A DNA stretch of 64,000 nt from Tsuneonella suprasediminis (GTDB lineage: Bacteria > Pseudomonadota > Alphaproteobacteria > Sphingomonadales > Sphingomonadaceae): assembly GCF_003605755.1 (NCBI RefSeq), contig NZ_RAHJ01000019.1, forward strand, positions 320,331-384,330, in the 5' to 3' direction. Of this stretch, positions 9,183-18,790 are shown piece by piece. Within the stretch, counting starts at the first letter, position 1. Each line of letters opens with the position of its first letter. Position numbers and translations under genes: made by a program. The notes beneath the pieces are model-generated. The model had not been told where the DNA came from. It saw nothing but the letters and a program-made list of their open reading frames with translations, and ran no database searches.

Positions 9183-10171
9183 GAACGCTGCCACAGGCCG
9201 AACCGCACCTGAGCGAGAGCGAAGCCGAAGAGGTCTTCGGATGGGTGCTCGACGGTGAAACGAGCGAAGACGAGATCGCCCGTTTCCTGTGCGCGCTGTC
9301 TGACCGGGGCGAAACCGCTGCCGAAATCGCCGGGGCCGCGCGGGCATTGCGTTCGCGGCTGATCCCGATCAACGCGCCTGCCGATGCCATCGACTGCTGC
9401 GGCACGGGCGGCGACGGGCACCACACGCTCAATGTATCGACCGCAGTTAGTCTGGTGGTGGCCGCGTCTGGCGTTCCGGTGGCCAAGCACGGTAATCGCG
9501 CCGCCAGCAGCAAAGCCGGGGCCGCCGATACGCTGGAACAGCTCGGGCTCGATATGGACGCAGCGGGAAGAACCGCTGAGAAGACATTGAACGAACTGGG
9601 CATTTGCTTCCTGTTCGCGAAGAACCATCATCCGGCGATGGCGCGCATCCAACCGATCCGCCAACGGCTTGCCCGGCGCACCATTTTCAACCTGATGGGG
9701 CCGCTCTCCAATCCTGCGGGGGTGCAGGGGCAGCTTATCGGGATTGCCCGCCCCGCATATGTTCCAATTTATGCGGAGGCACTTGCCCGCCTCGGCACAA
9801 AATGCGCGATGATTGTATCGGGCGACGAAGGGCTGGACGAGCTGAGCCTGGCAGGCGGCAACGAAGTGGCCGTGGTACAAGGCAACGATTTCGAGATGCG
9901 GCGCGTCGATGCCGCGCAGGCAAACCTGCCCCACGCCCCCATCGAAGCGATCCGGGGCGGCGATGCGGCTCACAATGCCAAGGCGCTGCGGGCGCTGCTG
10001 ATGGGAACGCCCGGCCCTTATCGCGATGCTGTGTTGCTGAACGCGGCCGCCTGCTTCGTGGTGGCGGGTAAAACGTCGGATTATGCCGAAGGGGCGGCGA
10101 TGGCGGTGGAATCGCTCGACTCTGGCAGAGCGGGCGTTTTGCTCGAACGCTGGATCGAGATGGCACGATAA
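9179..10171 (+). CDS. trpD: Anthranilate phosphoribosyltransferase
   Basis: TrpD (330 aa) transfers phosphoribose from PRPP to anthranilate. The PRPP/anthranilate-binding signatures are present: [16 protein letters not shown], the [15 protein letters not shown] block, and the metal-binding pair in [10 protein letters not shown]. The ATG at 9179 is chosen over an in-frame upstream start because it overlaps the trpG stop (ATGA) and has AGAGGGAGGA as a ribosome site at 9163-9172. trpC follows after a 28-nt gap, so trpG-trpD-trpC form one operon. Confidence 0.97.
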   Translation: MRTLPQAEPHLSESEAEEVFGWVLDGETSEDEIARFLCALSDRGETAAEIAGAARALRSRLIPINAPADAIDCCGTGGDGHHTLNVSTAVSLVVAASGVPVAKHGNRAASSKAGAADTLEQLGLDMDAAGRTAEKTLNELGICFLFAKNHHPAMARIQPIRQRLARRTIFNLMGPLSNPAGVQGQLIGIARPAYVPIYAEALARLGTKCAMIVSGDEGLDELSLAGGNEVAVVQGNDFEMRRVDAAQANLPHAPIEAIRGGDAAHNAKALRALLMGTPGPYRDAVLLNAAACFVVAGKTSDYAEGAAMAVESLDSGRAGVLLERWIEMAR

Positions 10172-10199
10172 TGCGACCCAGCCAGCGGATCAGACAGTC

Positions 10200-10988
10200 A
10201 TGAGCGATAAACTCGCTGAAATCTGCACGACCAAGCGTGAAGAGGTTGCCGCGCGCAAGGCGCTGGCCACTATCGACGACCTCGAACGCACCGCCCGCGA
10301 TCAGACCGCGCCACGCGGTTTTCGCAATGCGCTCGAACGCAAGGCGGCAAACGGTTACGCGCTGATTGCGGAAATCAAGAAAGCATCACCCTCCAAGGGG
10401 CTGATCCGCCCTGATTTTCGCCCTGCCGAACATGCGGCTGCCTATCAGGCCGGGGGCGCTGCGTGCCTCTCGGTTTTGACCGATGCCCCCTATTTTCAGG
10501 GACATGAGGATTACCTTGCCGATGCGCGCCGCGCTTGCTCGCTGCCGGTGTTACGCAAGGACTTCATGGTCGATCCCTGGCAAGTGGCCGAAGCGCGTTC
10601 GATCGGGGCCGATGCCATCCTGATTATCGTCGCCGCGCTCGACGATAGTTTGATGGCGGAAATCGAAGCTGCGGCGATTGAGCGCGGAATGGACGTGCTG
10701 GTCGAAGTCCACGATCAGGGGGAAATGGAGCGGGCCGCGCGCCTGCAATCCCGCCTGATCGGTGTGAACAACCGAAATCTCAAGACGTTCCGCACCGATC
10801 TTGCCACGACCGAACAACTCGCGCCGCTTGCGCCAGAGGGAGCATTGCTGGTCGGGGAAAGCGGGATCAACACCCACGCGGATATCGAACGGCTCGCCCG
10901 GTGCAACGTCCGCACATTTCTGGTGGGCGAAAGTCTGATGCGACAAGCCGACGTCGAAGCGGCAACCCGCACTTTGCTGGAAGGATAA
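10200..10988 (+). CDS. trpC: Indole-3-glycerol phosphate synthase
   Basis: TrpC (262 aa) closes CdRP to indole-3-glycerol phosphate on a TIM barrel. Seen motifs are [10 protein letters not shown] with the catalytic Lys and Glu, [26 protein letters not shown] and the phosphate-binding GESGI. The ATG at 10200 matches the family N-terminus; the upstream open frame overlaps trpD and is not coding. No TrpF domain is fused. trpF, trpA and trpB are not in this window. Confidence 0.97.
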   Translation: MSDKLAEICTTKREEVAARKALATIDDLERTARDQTAPRGFRNALERKAANGYALIAEIKKASPSKGLIRPDFRPAEHAAAYQAGGAACLSVLTDAPYFQGHEDYLADARRACSLPVLRKDFMVDPWQVAEARSIGADAILIIVAALDDSLMAEIEAAAIERGMDVLVEVHDQGEMERAARLQSRLIGVNNRNLKTFRTDLATTEQLAPLAPEGALLVGESGINTHADIERLARCNVRTFLVGESLMRQADVEAATRTLLEG

Positions 10989-11176
10989 CCTCCACCGACC
11001 GATCCTCTGTCCTACCTGCCCTCGCTGTGGCAGAAGGCGGTTATGGCTCACCTCGCCCCCTTGATTTCGGCACCCGTTTTCAGCGGCGAAATGGGCAGGT
11101 GGATTTTTCTTCTTCTGGACAGTGTAACATGCGGTCCATGTCTCCTGCTGGATCGAGCGATATCAAGGAGTTGGCA

Positions 11177-11650
11177 ATGGCGCGTCTGACTCACCTGAAT
11201 GCCGACGGCGCGGCCCGAATCGTGGACGTTGGCGGCAAGCCCGAAACCGCGCGCAAGGCCGTTGCCTCAGGCCGCATCACGATGTCAGAAACCGCGCTGG
11301 CAGCGATCAGCGATGGTGACGCGCCAAAGGGCGATGTTCTGGCCGCCGCGCGGATTGCCGGGATCATGGCGGCAAAGAAGACAGCGGACCTGATCCCGCT
11401 GTGTCATCCGCTGCCGCTGGAAACGGTCACAATCGACTTCGCGTTCGAACAGGGCGCGCTTTCGGTGACCGCATCGGCGGCGCTCACCGGCAAGACCGGG
11501 GTTGAAATGGAGGCAATGACAGCAGCTTGCGTGGCATTGCTGACAATATACGATATGGCCAAGGCGCTCGATAAGGGCATGGTGATCGATCAGGTTCGCC
11601 TGATCGCCAAAGATGGCGGCAAGTCTGGCCCGTGGCGCGCGGAGCCATGA
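11177..11650 (+). CDS. moaC: Cyclic pyranopterin monophosphate synthase
   Basis: MoaC (157 aa) converts the GTP-derived cyclic intermediate made by MoaA to cPMP, the first stable molybdopterin precursor. The conserved LIPLCHPLPL block and the KTGVEMEAMTA block, which form the active site, are intact. The ATG at 11177 has AAGGAG six nt upstream and is preferred over an upstream open frame covering the 188-nt gap after trpC. That gap probably carries its promoter, but no convincing -35/-10 pair was found. The stop overlaps the moeA start (ATGA). Confidence 0.97.
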   Translation: MARLTHLNADGAARIVDVGGKPETARKAVASGRITMSETALAAISDGDAPKGDVLAAARIAGIMAAKKTADLIPLCHPLPLETVTIDFAFEQGALSVTASAALTGKTGVEMEAMTAACVALLTIYDMAKALDKGMVIDQVRLIAKDGGKSGPWRAEP

Positions 11651-12852
11651 CGCCACCGATCCCTTTGAACGAGGCGCAGGCGCGCTTGTTGCAGGATGTC
11701 GTGCCGCTGGGAAGCGAGACGATCGAGACGGCGGCGGCATGCGGGCGATATCTGGCTGAACCGCTTGTTGCCCGCCGCACCCAACCGGTGGCCGACCTGT
11801 CATCGATGGATGGTTATGCGATGCGGGCCGACGACACAGGCGGGCCGTGGCAACTGGTGGGAGAGAGCGCCGCCGGTCATCCGTTTGCCGGTACGCTGGG
11901 CCGTGGAGAGGCAGTTCGCATCTCCACCGGCGCGCATATGCCGACGGACGCGGGTGCGATTCTGTTGCAGGAAAACGCCTGCACAGACGCTGGCACGGTG
12001 CGCGTCGCAGACCCCGAAGGGGACCGCCCGACAGATCGCTATATCCGGCGCAAGGGTTTCGACTTCACTGCGGGCGACACGCTCCTGAACGGTGGAACCC
12101 GGATCGATGCCGCAAGTCTGGCGCTCGCAATGGCCGCCGGCGTGTGGCAGCTCAAAGTCGGCGGCAGGCCCGTTGTCGCTATAATCGATTCGGGCGATGA
12201 ATTGACTGCCCATGCCGATCCCGCCCGGCCCGATGCTCTGCCAGCGAGTAATGGGCCGATGCTCGCCGCGATGTGCAGCGAGCTGGCCGCGAGAGCCCTC
12301 GTGCAACCCCCTGTTGCCGATAGCCGCCGCGCTCTCCGCGAATCACTGGAGGCTGCCGCGGGCGCAGACGTGATTGTCACGACTGGCGGGGCGTCGGTCG
12401 GGGATCACGATCACATGCGAACCGCACTGGCAGACTGGGGCGCGACAATCGATTTCTGGCGAGTGGCCATTCGCCCTGGCAAGCCGCTGCTTGTCGCGCG
12501 CAAGGGCGGGATTATCGTGCTGGGTTTGCCCGGAAACCCCGTGTCGGCATTCGTCACCGCGCACCTCTTCCTGCTCCCTCTTCTGCGCCGGATGGGCGGG
12601 GCTGGCGATCCCCTGCCCCGCTTCATCGATGCCCGCTTGTCTGGCTCGCTGCCGGTCGGCGGTGCGCGGCAGGAATTCATGCGCGGCGTGTGGGCTGAAG
12701 GCGGGGTGGCGGCGATTGCAGAGCGCGACAGCAGCGCATTGCACGCACTGGCGAACGCTGACGTGCTGATCGAGCGGCCAATTGGCGCACCTGCGGCGCT
12801 GCATGGCGACAGCGTCCGGGTACTGGTGCTGAAAAATGGCGGAAATGCTTGA
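11647..12852 (+). CDS. moeA: Molybdopterin molybdenumtransferase
   Basis: MoeA (401 aa) inserts molybdate into adenylylated molybdopterin. The family signatures are present in order: SSMDGYAMRA near residue 50, STGAHMPTDA, the TTGGASVGDHDHM block of the MogA-like fold, and GLPGNPVSAFV. The start overlaps the moaC stop by ATGA, so the two are translationally coupled. Presence of the pair implies that this organism makes at least one molybdoenzyme, none of which lies in this window. Confidence 0.97.
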   Translation: MTPPIPLNEAQARLLQDVVPLGSETIETAAACGRYLAEPLVARRTQPVADLSSMDGYAMRADDTGGPWQLVGESAAGHPFAGTLGRGEAVRISTGAHMPTDAGAILLQENACTDAGTVRVADPEGDRPTDRYIRRKGFDFTAGDTLLNGGTRIDAASLALAMAAGVWQLKVGGRPVVAIIDSGDELTAHADPARPDALPASNGPMLAAMCSELAARALVQPPVADSRRALRESLEAAAGADVIVTTGGASVGDHDHMRTALADWGATIDFWRVAIRPGKPLLVARKGGIIVLGLPGNPVSAFVTAHLFLLPLLRRMGGAGDPLPRFIDARLSGSLPVGGARQEFMRGVWAEGGVAAIAERDSSALHALANADVLIERPIGAPAALHGDSVRVLVLKNGGNA

Positions 12853-12876
12853 CCCCGCCAAAAAGGTTGCCTACTT

Positions 12877-12891
12877 GTTCCGCGTTCGTTC
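12877..12891 (+). promoter_or_regulatory. LexA operator (alphaproteobacterial SOS box) of lexA
   Basis: GTTC at 12877-12880 and GTTC at 12888-12891 are separated by exactly 7 nt, the direct-repeat GTTC-N7-GTTC operator known for LexA in Alphaproteobacteria. It lies 30 nt upstream of the lexA ATG at 12922, where bound LexA would block the promoter. The match is seen directly; autoregulation follows from known SOS circuitry. Confidence 0.85.
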
Positions 12892-12921
12892 CGTTTTATG
12901 GAACGCTATGGGAAGAACGCG

Positions 12922-13602
12922 ATGCTCACCGCCAAGCAACATGAATTGCTTCAGTTCATCCAGCGCCGCCTTGAAGAAAGTGGCATTTCGCCTTCATTCG
13001 AGGAAATGAAGGAAGCGCTCGACCTGAAGAGCAAGTCCGGTGTTCATCGCCTCATCTCGGCGCTGGAAGAACGTGGTTTCATTCGCCGGTTGCCCAATCG
13101 CGCGCGCGCGCTCGAAGTGATAAAACAGCCCGAAGATTCGGTTTCGGTTCCGCGCAAGGCGAAGAACGATAATGTCGTGCCGCTGAACAAGGCACCTGCC
13201 CGCCCCGAACCGGCAAACGATGTAATCGAAATTCCGCTACACGGCCGGATCGCAGCGGGCGCACCGATAGAGGCTCTGGAAAGCCACAGCACTCTGCCTG
13301 TGCCTGCCGCGCTGCTGGGGCCGGGTGATCATTACGCGCTGGAAGTTTCCGGCGATTCGATGATTGAGGCGGGCATTTTCGATGGCGATTTCGCGCTCAT
13401 AAAGCGCACGGATACTGCTCGCGACGGGGAAATCGTCGTCGCGCTGGTCCGTAATGAGGAAGCGACTCTCAAGTATCTGCGGCGCGAAAACGGTATGGTT
13501 CGGCTCGACCCGGCCAATGGTGCATACGAACCGCAGATCTATCGCCCCGATGAAGTCGTGGTGCAGGGGCGTCTGTCCGGTCTGCTGCGTCGTTATCACT
13601 GA
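12922..13602 (+). CDS. lexA: SOS repressor LexA
   Basis: LexA (226 aa) represses DNA-damage genes and cleaves itself when RecA is activated. It begins with the winged-helix DNA-binding domain [13 protein letters not shown]...[16 protein letters not shown] linker follows, then the S24 latent-protease domain. The Ala-Gly cleavage site is in GRIAAGAP, the catalytic Ser in [10 protein letters not shown], and the Lys in ATLKYLR. The ATG at 12922 is preferred over one at 12898 because it has a GGGAAG site 6 nt upstream and leaves room for the operator. comEC converges 15 nt downstream. Confidence 0.96.
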   Translation: MLTAKQHELLQFIQRRLEESGISPSFEEMKEALDLKSKSGVHRLISALEERGFIRRLPNRARALEVIKQPEDSVSVPRKAKNDNVVPLNKAPARPEPANDVIEIPLHGRIAAGAPIEALESHSTLPVPAALLGPGDHYALEVSGDSMIEAGIFDGDFALIKRTDTARDGEIVVALVRNEEATLKYLRRENGMVRLDPANGAYEPQIYRPDEVVVQGRLSGLLRRYH

Positions 13603-13622
13603 TAGCGGGCTGGCGCGCTATC
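13601..13622. terminator. Small hairpin across the converging lexA and comEC stops
   Basis: GATAGCG at 13601-13607 and CGCTATC at 13616-13622 form a perfect 7-bp stem with an 8-nt loop. It overlaps the stop codons of both converging genes, as expected for a shared bidirectional terminator. No T-run follows on either strand, so termination strength is uncertain. Confidence 0.4.
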
Positions 13623-15801
13623 GTCTGCTCTGAGGCCACCAGCCATGCGCGCCCTGAGATTGGGCAACAGTTGTCACTGTGCCGGTCTTCAGATCGATCG
13701 TCAGGCCGCCTGTCCGGCTTAGCAATCGCCTGTCGGCTTTGATCCATCGCGGCTTGCATGATCTTGGCAGCCAGCGGTCGGCAATCACGATATCCGAACG
13801 CGCACAGGCCGCAGCCAGCGCACGTTCCGCCACCAGCGTCCGGCCGCGCGCCAGCAACAGGTGCCAGTCGCGCTCTCCACGACGGAGTGTAACGGTGCAG
13901 AACTCACGGCTGCATCGCGCACCAGGCCAGCGATCCAGCGGCAAGGGTTCGCCTTCCGTGCCAGCCATTTCGAGGAGGTTGTCTCGCAAAAACGCGCTCT
14001 TGCTGTCGCGCAGAAGCAATAGCCGATCCCCCTCCCCCACGATACCGACCTGCCGCCCATCAGAGGTTATCAACAAGTCCGGGGTTGGGGTCGCGAGCAA
14101 AGCAATGGTTCCTGCCGCTGCCGGAACAAGGCCGTACAGCCGAACCCGCCCTTGCCACAGCGCCAGCCATAATCCGCCGACAAGGAACAACGCGAAAGTC
14201 ATCGCCCCCATCTGCGGCATCAGCCTGACCGCCCCCGGCTGCTCCGCCGTGAAATGGGCGATGGCCAATAGCAAATCGAGCGAACGGCCTGCCAGCCACC
14301 AGAAGGGAGCGCCCAGCCCGAATATATCGAACAGCAGAGCCGCAGCGATCAGCGGCATGGAAACGAAGGTCACCAATGGAATGGCGAACACATTGGCGAT
14401 CGCACCATATATTCCGGCACGGTGGAAATGGAGCAACACGATTGGCATCAAGGCAATTTCGATCACCAGCCCGGTAATCAGCAGCATCGTGATCCTGCGC
14501 CCACTACGCCTTATCACGCCCTCCTCCCGCGGGGCCATGAAGCGTTGCACCGGAACGCTTCGATGCAGCGCTACGATGGCGACCACTGCAGCAAAGCTCA
14601 TCTGGAAACTGGGACCGACAACCGTCTCAGGCCACAAAAGCATGACACATACCGCCGCAACGGCCACGATCCTCAGCGATAATGGCTCTCGCCCCAATGC
14701 CATCGCGCCCAGCACCAGCAGAGCTGCCGCACAGCTACGCACGGTGGGCACTTGCGCGCCTGTGAGCAAGGTATATCCCACGCCCGCCCCGGCGGCGATG
14801 CCGGTGGCAACCAGCGGCAAGCGCACCCGTAACGCCAGCCATGGCCACAGGGAGAGCAAACGGATCAGTAGCAGATAAGCGGCCGCCATCACTGCACTGA
14901 CATGCAATCCGCTGATCGAAAGCAAATGGGTGAGCCCGGCATCCCGCATCGCGACCTCGTCGCCGGCGCCAATCGCACTGCGATCCCCGCTGGCGAAAGT
15001 CGCCGCGATTGCGCCCGGCGCACCGTCGAGCTGGTGGCGCACATGCTGCGACAATGCGCGCTGGAGTTGGCTGAGGTTCCATCGATCGGGCGGTGACGCC
15101 TCCACCAGTTCGATCTCTCCGATCAGGGACCCGGTCGCCGCCAGTCCGCTGAACCACGCGGTACGCGCGAAGTTGTAGCTTCCCGGCAGAAGCGGCGGCG
15201 ACGGCGGTATCAGGCGTGCGCGCAGTGAGATTCGCGCGCCATCCTCGATATCGTCCAACATGGCCGACGTCGGCACATTGACCCGCACTTTTCGCGGTGC
15301 ACCACCGTCCGCATCGCGATAGGCGAGTGTCAGCCGGGTGCGGTCGAGCGCTGGCTGATCTTCACGTCCCAGCACTCGCCCATCGATGGTGACTACTGCC
15401 GGGCGGGATAGGGGATCTGCCCCGACCAGTTCGGATCGGGCCCAGATGAGGGCCACGCCCATCGCGATCGCGATACCTATGCCCGTGATCGCCACAGACA
15501 GGTATTCGCGCCCCTGCTTTTCCCGCCAGCAATAGTGGGCCGATGCGGCGCAAAGCATCGCGAGAGCAATCGTTGCGCCCCATTGCCAGGGTTGTCCCAG
15601 AAAGAACCACAACGAAATCCCGGACCCCAGCGCGATGGCCAGCCACGGCACACGCTCAAAGCCTCTGGTGGCGAGGAATTCGTTGGCTGATGCCAGCACA
15701 CTGGACAATTCCACCGCCTTCCGCCAAGGACGCTGCAGTGCAGCATCCCCCGGTTCCCGCCCCTTCTCCTGGGGCACATCGGACACCATATGGGCGATCA
15801 T
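13618..15801 (-). CDS. comEC: ComEC/Rec2-family DNA uptake channel protein
   Basis: This about 727-aa polytopic inner-membrane protein belongs to the ComEC/Rec2 family, which moves single-stranded DNA across the inner membrane during natural transformation. The N-terminal soluble (OB-like, DUF4131) region follows two or three membrane helices. The competence domain contains the HLLSISGLHVSAV segment and many transmembrane helices. A C-terminal region of about 150 residues replaces the full beta-lactamase-like domain of some ComECs; no HxHxDH metal motif is seen. The start is uncertain (15801, 15789, or 15837, which would overlap gltX). No other competence genes are in the window. Confidence 0.88.
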   Translation of the reverse strand: MIAHMVSDVPQEKGREPGDAALQRPWRKAVELSSVLASANEFLATRGFERVPWLAIALGSGISLWFFLGQPWQWGATIALAMLCAASAHYCWREKQGREYLSVAITGIGIAIAMGVALIWARSELVGADPLSRPAVVTIDGRVLGREDQPALDRTRLTLAYRDADGGAPRKVRVNVPTSAMLDDIEDGARISLRARLIPPSPPLLPGSYNFARTAWFSGLAATGSLIGEIELVEASPPDRWNLSQLQRALSQHVRHQLDGAPGAIAATFASGDRSAIGAGDEVAMRDAGLTHLLSISGLHVSAVMAAAYLLLIRLLSLWPWLALRVRLPLVATGIAAGAGVGYTLLTGAQVPTVRSCAAALLVLGAMALGREPLSLRIVAVAAVCVMLLWPETVVGPSFQMSFAAVVAIVALHRSVPVQRFMAPREEGVIRRSGRRITMLLITGLVIEIALMPIVLLHFHRAGIYGAIANVFAIPLVTFVSMPLIAAALLFDIFGLGAPFWWLAGRSLDLLLAIAHFTAEQPGAVRLMPQMGAMTFALFLVGGLWLALWQGRVRLYGLVPAAAGTIALLATPTPDLLITSDGRQVGIVGEGDRLLLLRDSKSAFLRDNLLEMAGTEGEPLPLDRWPGARCSREFCTVTLRRGERDWHLLLARGRTLVAERALAAACARSDIVIADRWLPRSCKPRWIKADRRLLSRTGGLTIDLKTGTVTTVAQSQGAHGWWPQSRR

Positions 15802-15830
15802 GAATTGTTTGGATAAGGAAACGCCGTCGC

Positions 15831-17261
15831 ATGACAAGCAGTAGCGGAGCAGTTGTCACGCGCTTCGCTCCCTCGCCGACCGGATTCCTCCATATCGGTG
15901 GCGCGCGGACCGCGTTGTTCAATTGGCTTTTCGCCCGTCATCACGGCGGCAAAGTATTGTTGCGGATTGAAGATACCGATCGCAAGCGCAGCACGACCGA
16001 GGCGATCGACGCAATCCTCGACGGGCTGGACTGGCTTGGTCTCGATTTCGACGGCGAACCCACTTATCAGTTTCAACGCGCGGCCCGGCACGCCGAAGTT
16101 GCCAATCAACTGCTCGAATCGGGGCACGCATACAAATGCTTTGCCACACCGGAAGAGCTGGAAGCGATGCGGGCCGAACAGCGCGCAAACAAGCAACCGA
16201 TGCGCTATGACGGGCGCTGGCGCGATCGCGATCCTTCAGAGGCGCCCGATGGCGCACCGTTCGTTATCCGCCTGAAGACGCCACAAGATGGCGAAACGGT
16301 TATCGATGACGCGGTGCAAGGGCGCGTAACTGTTCAGAATGCGGAGATCGACGACTACGTCCTCCTTCGGGCAGACGGCACACCGACCTATATGCTCGCC
16401 GTGGTGGTTGACGATCATGATATGGGTGTAACCCATGTGATCCGAGGAGACGACCACCTGAACAATGCTTTCCGCCAGTTGCCGATCTATCGCGCAATGG
16501 GCTGGGAAGAACCGGTATACGCCCACATTCCCCTGATCCACGGTAACGATGGCGCCAAAATGTCGAAGCGCCACGGGGCCCTTGGCGCGGATACCTATCG
16601 CGATGAATACGGCATTCTTCCCGAGGCACTGTTCAACTATCTGCTGCGCCTCGGTTGGGGGCACGGCGACAGGGAAGAGTTCACCAAAGAAGAAGCGATT
16701 GCTGCGTTTGATCTAGACGGCGTTGGCAAGAGCCCGTCTCGCTTCGATCTGAAGAAACTGGAAAACCTCAACGGGCATTATATTCGCGCGGCGGACGACG
16801 CCCGCCTCGCCATGCTCGTCGCACCGCGAATGCAAGGCAAGGTCGATATCGCACTTCTTGAAAAGGCGATGCCCCAGTTGAAGCTTCGCGCAAAGAATCT
16901 CGATGAACTCGCGGATGGCGCCGCGTTTCTGTTCAAGTCCCGCCCTCTGTCGATCGATGAGAAAGCAGCCAAGCTGCTTGACGACAATGGGCGCGCATAT
17001 CTCACCCGTGTATCGCAGGCGCTGCACGGGGAAAACGACTGGACAATCGAAGCTCTTGAAGCCACTAGTAAATCACTCGCCGAGCAGCTTGATGTTGGCT
17101 TCGGCAAGCTCGCGCAGCCGATGCGCGCAGCACTAACGGGGACGACCACGTCGCCCGGAATTTTCGACGTACTGGTCCTTCTCGGAAGAGACGAGGCGCT
17201 GGCGCGGATAGACGATCAGATCGATCCCGCTGTCGCGACTTCCGGGGCGGATAACACATAA
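15831..17261 (+). CDS. gltX: Glutamate--tRNA ligase
   Basis: This 476-aa class I aminoacyl-tRNA synthetase charges tRNA-Glu. The HIGH-equivalent is in [16 protein letters not shown] near residue 18, and KMSKR in [13 protein letters not shown] is the KMSKS loop. The C-terminal anticodon-binding helical domain is full length. Many alphaproteobacteria carry two GltX paralogues, one acting on tRNA-Gln, so discriminating versus non-discriminating specificity is not decided here. AAGGAA lies 10 nt upstream of the ATG. gltA follows after 14 nt. Confidence 0.96.
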   Translation: MTSSSGAVVTRFAPSPTGFLHIGGARTALFNWLFARHHGGKVLLRIEDTDRKRSTTEAIDAILDGLDWLGLDFDGEPTYQFQRAARHAEVANQLLESGHAYKCFATPEELEAMRAEQRANKQPMRYDGRWRDRDPSEAPDGAPFVIRLKTPQDGETVIDDAVQGRVTVQNAEIDDYVLLRADGTPTYMLAVVVDDHDMGVTHVIRGDDHLNNAFRQLPIYRAMGWEEPVYAHIPLIHGNDGAKMSKRHGALGADTYRDEYGILPEALFNYLLRLGWGHGDREEFTKEEAIAAFDLDGVGKSPSRFDLKKLENLNGHYIRAADDARLAMLVAPRMQGKVDIALLEKAMPQLKLRAKNLDELADGAAFLFKSRPLSIDEKAAKLLDDNGRAYLTRVSQALHGENDWTIEALEATSKSLAEQLDVGFGKLAQPMRAALTGTTTSPGIFDVLVLLGRDEALARIDDQIDPAVATSGADNT

Positions 17262-17275
17262 CAAGGAGACCGATC

Positions 17276-18562
17276 ATGGCGGACAAGCAAGCTAAACTGG
17301 AACTCGGTGGTACCGGGTACGATTTTCCGGTTCTGGAGGGCAGCCTTGGGCCGGACGTGATCGATATCCGAAAGCTTTACGGATCTACCGGGGCGTTCAC
17401 TTACGATCCCGGCTACAAATCCACCGCCAGCTGCGAAAGCGCGCTGACCTTTATCGACGGTGAAGAAGGCGTCCTGCTCCATCGCGGTTATCCTATTGGC
17501 CAACTTGCAGAACAATCCAGCTTTATGGAAGTCAGCTATCTGTTGTTGAACGGTGAACTGCCGTCACAGGCTGAGCTTGACGAATTTGACTACACAATCA
17601 CTCGCCACACGATGCTGCACGATCAGCTGCGGCAGTTCTATCAGGGCTTCCGTCGTGACGCTCACCCGATGGCGGTGATGTGCGGCGTGGTCGGTGCTCT
17701 GTCCGCCTTCTATCATGACAGCACCGATATTTCCGACCCGGAACAGCGCAAGATTGCCAGCCACCGGCTGATCGCGAAAATGCCGACGATCGCGGCGATG
17801 GCTTACAAATATTCGATCGGGCAGCCGTTCATGCAGCCCGACAACTCCCTCAGCTATACCGGCAATTTTCTGCGGATGACGTTCGGCGTCCCGGCAGAGG
17901 AATATGAGGTCCACCCGGCGGTTGAAAAGGCGATGGATCGCATCTTCATCCTTCATGCCGATCACGAACAGAACGCTTCGACATCGACCGTGCGCCTCGC
18001 CGGCTCATCTGGCGCAAACCCGTTTGCCTGTGTCGCAGCAGGCATCGCCTGCCTGTGGGGCCCCGCTCATGGTGGCGCAAACGAAGCGGCTCTCAACATG
18101 TTGCGTGAGATTGGCACACCGGACAAGATCCCGCACTATATCGAACGTGCAAAGGACAAGAACGACCCGTTCCGCCTGATGGGCTTTGGCCACCGCGTTT
18201 ACAAGAATTACGATCCGCGCGCGACTGTGATGCAAAAGACCGTGCGCGAGGTTTTCGATGCGCTCAAGGTCAACGATCCGGTCTTCGAAACCGCACTGCG
18301 TCTTGAAGAAATGGCTCTCAACGATGACTATTTCATCGAGAAAAAACTGTTTCCCAATGTCGATTTCTATTCCGGCGTGATCCTGTCGGCCATCGGCTTC
18401 CCTACCACTATGTTCACCGCCCTGTTCGCTCTCGCCCGCACCGTGGGTTGGGTCGCGCAGTGGAACGAAATGATTTCCGATCCCGGTCAGGTGATCGGCC
18501 GTCCGCGTCAGCTCTACACCGGCCCGACGCAGCGCGATTATGTGCCAGTCGACAAGCGCTAA
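17276..18562 (+). CDS. gltA: Citrate synthase
   Basis: Citrate synthase (428 aa) condenses acetyl-CoA with oxaloacetate at the entry to the TCA cycle. It has the type II (hexameric, NADH-sensitive) length with an N-terminal beta extension. The catalytic residues are visible: His in [10 protein letters not shown], His in [13 protein letters not shown] and Asp in NVDFYSG. The ATG at 17276 has AAGGAG at ideal spacing. It follows gltX closely, probably as one transcript. Confidence 0.98.
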   Translation: MADKQAKLELGGTGYDFPVLEGSLGPDVIDIRKLYGSTGAFTYDPGYKSTASCESALTFIDGEEGVLLHRGYPIGQLAEQSSFMEVSYLLLNGELPSQAELDEFDYTITRHTMLHDQLRQFYQGFRRDAHPMAVMCGVVGALSAFYHDSTDISDPEQRKIASHRLIAKMPTIAAMAYKYSIGQPFMQPDNSLSYTGNFLRMTFGVPAEEYEVHPAVEKAMDRIFILHADHEQNASTSTVRLAGSSGANPFACVAAGIACLWGPAHGGANEAALNMLREIGTPDKIPHYIERAKDKNDPFRLMGFGHRVYKNYDPRATVMQKTVREVFDALKVNDPVFETALRLEEMALNDDYFIEKKLFPNVDFYSGVILSAIGFPTTMFTALFALARTVGWVAQWNEMISDPGQVIGRPRQLYTGPTQRDYVPVDKR

Positions 18563-18571
18563 CCTGCTATC

Positions 18572-18790
18572 GTGGCCGCCCTTCGGACTTTGTTGATCTC
18601 GATGGGCGGCCTCCTGGCCGTGTTCGGTGGCTTCTTCGCGCTTCAAGGCGCAGGAATAGTTATGTGGCCGCCAGAAAGCTTCATGCTCGCCAATCGCAAT
18701 TGGATTGCCAACGGCGCGATTATTGGCGCAACGGGTGTCCTTGTGCTTGGGGCGGGGCTGACAATCCCCCGACGGCATGATGCCGGTTAA
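18572..18790 (+). CDS. Small two-TM membrane protein of unknown function
   Basis: This 72-residue frame starts at a GTG 9 nt after the gltA stop; an internal ATG at 18602 is an alternative start. It encodes two hydrophobic helices (about residues 6-27 and 45-65) separated by a short loop WPPESFMLANRNW. No family was recognised. Its TAA stop shares the palindrome TTAA with the stop of the converging histidine-kinase-like gene. Codon use matches its neighbours, and tight spacing behind gltA supports a real gene. Confidence 0.6.
   Translation: MAALRTLLISMGGLLAVFGGFFALQGAGIVMWPPESFMLANRNWIANGAIIGATGVLVLGAGLTIPRRHDAG

Noticed and set aside
10989-11176. Imperfect inverted repeat near CCCGTTTTC...GAAATGGG and later T-rich run in the trpC-moaC gap
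   Set aside because: The stem has mismatches and the T-run is more than 10 nt away, so neither a trpC terminator nor a moaC operator is supported.
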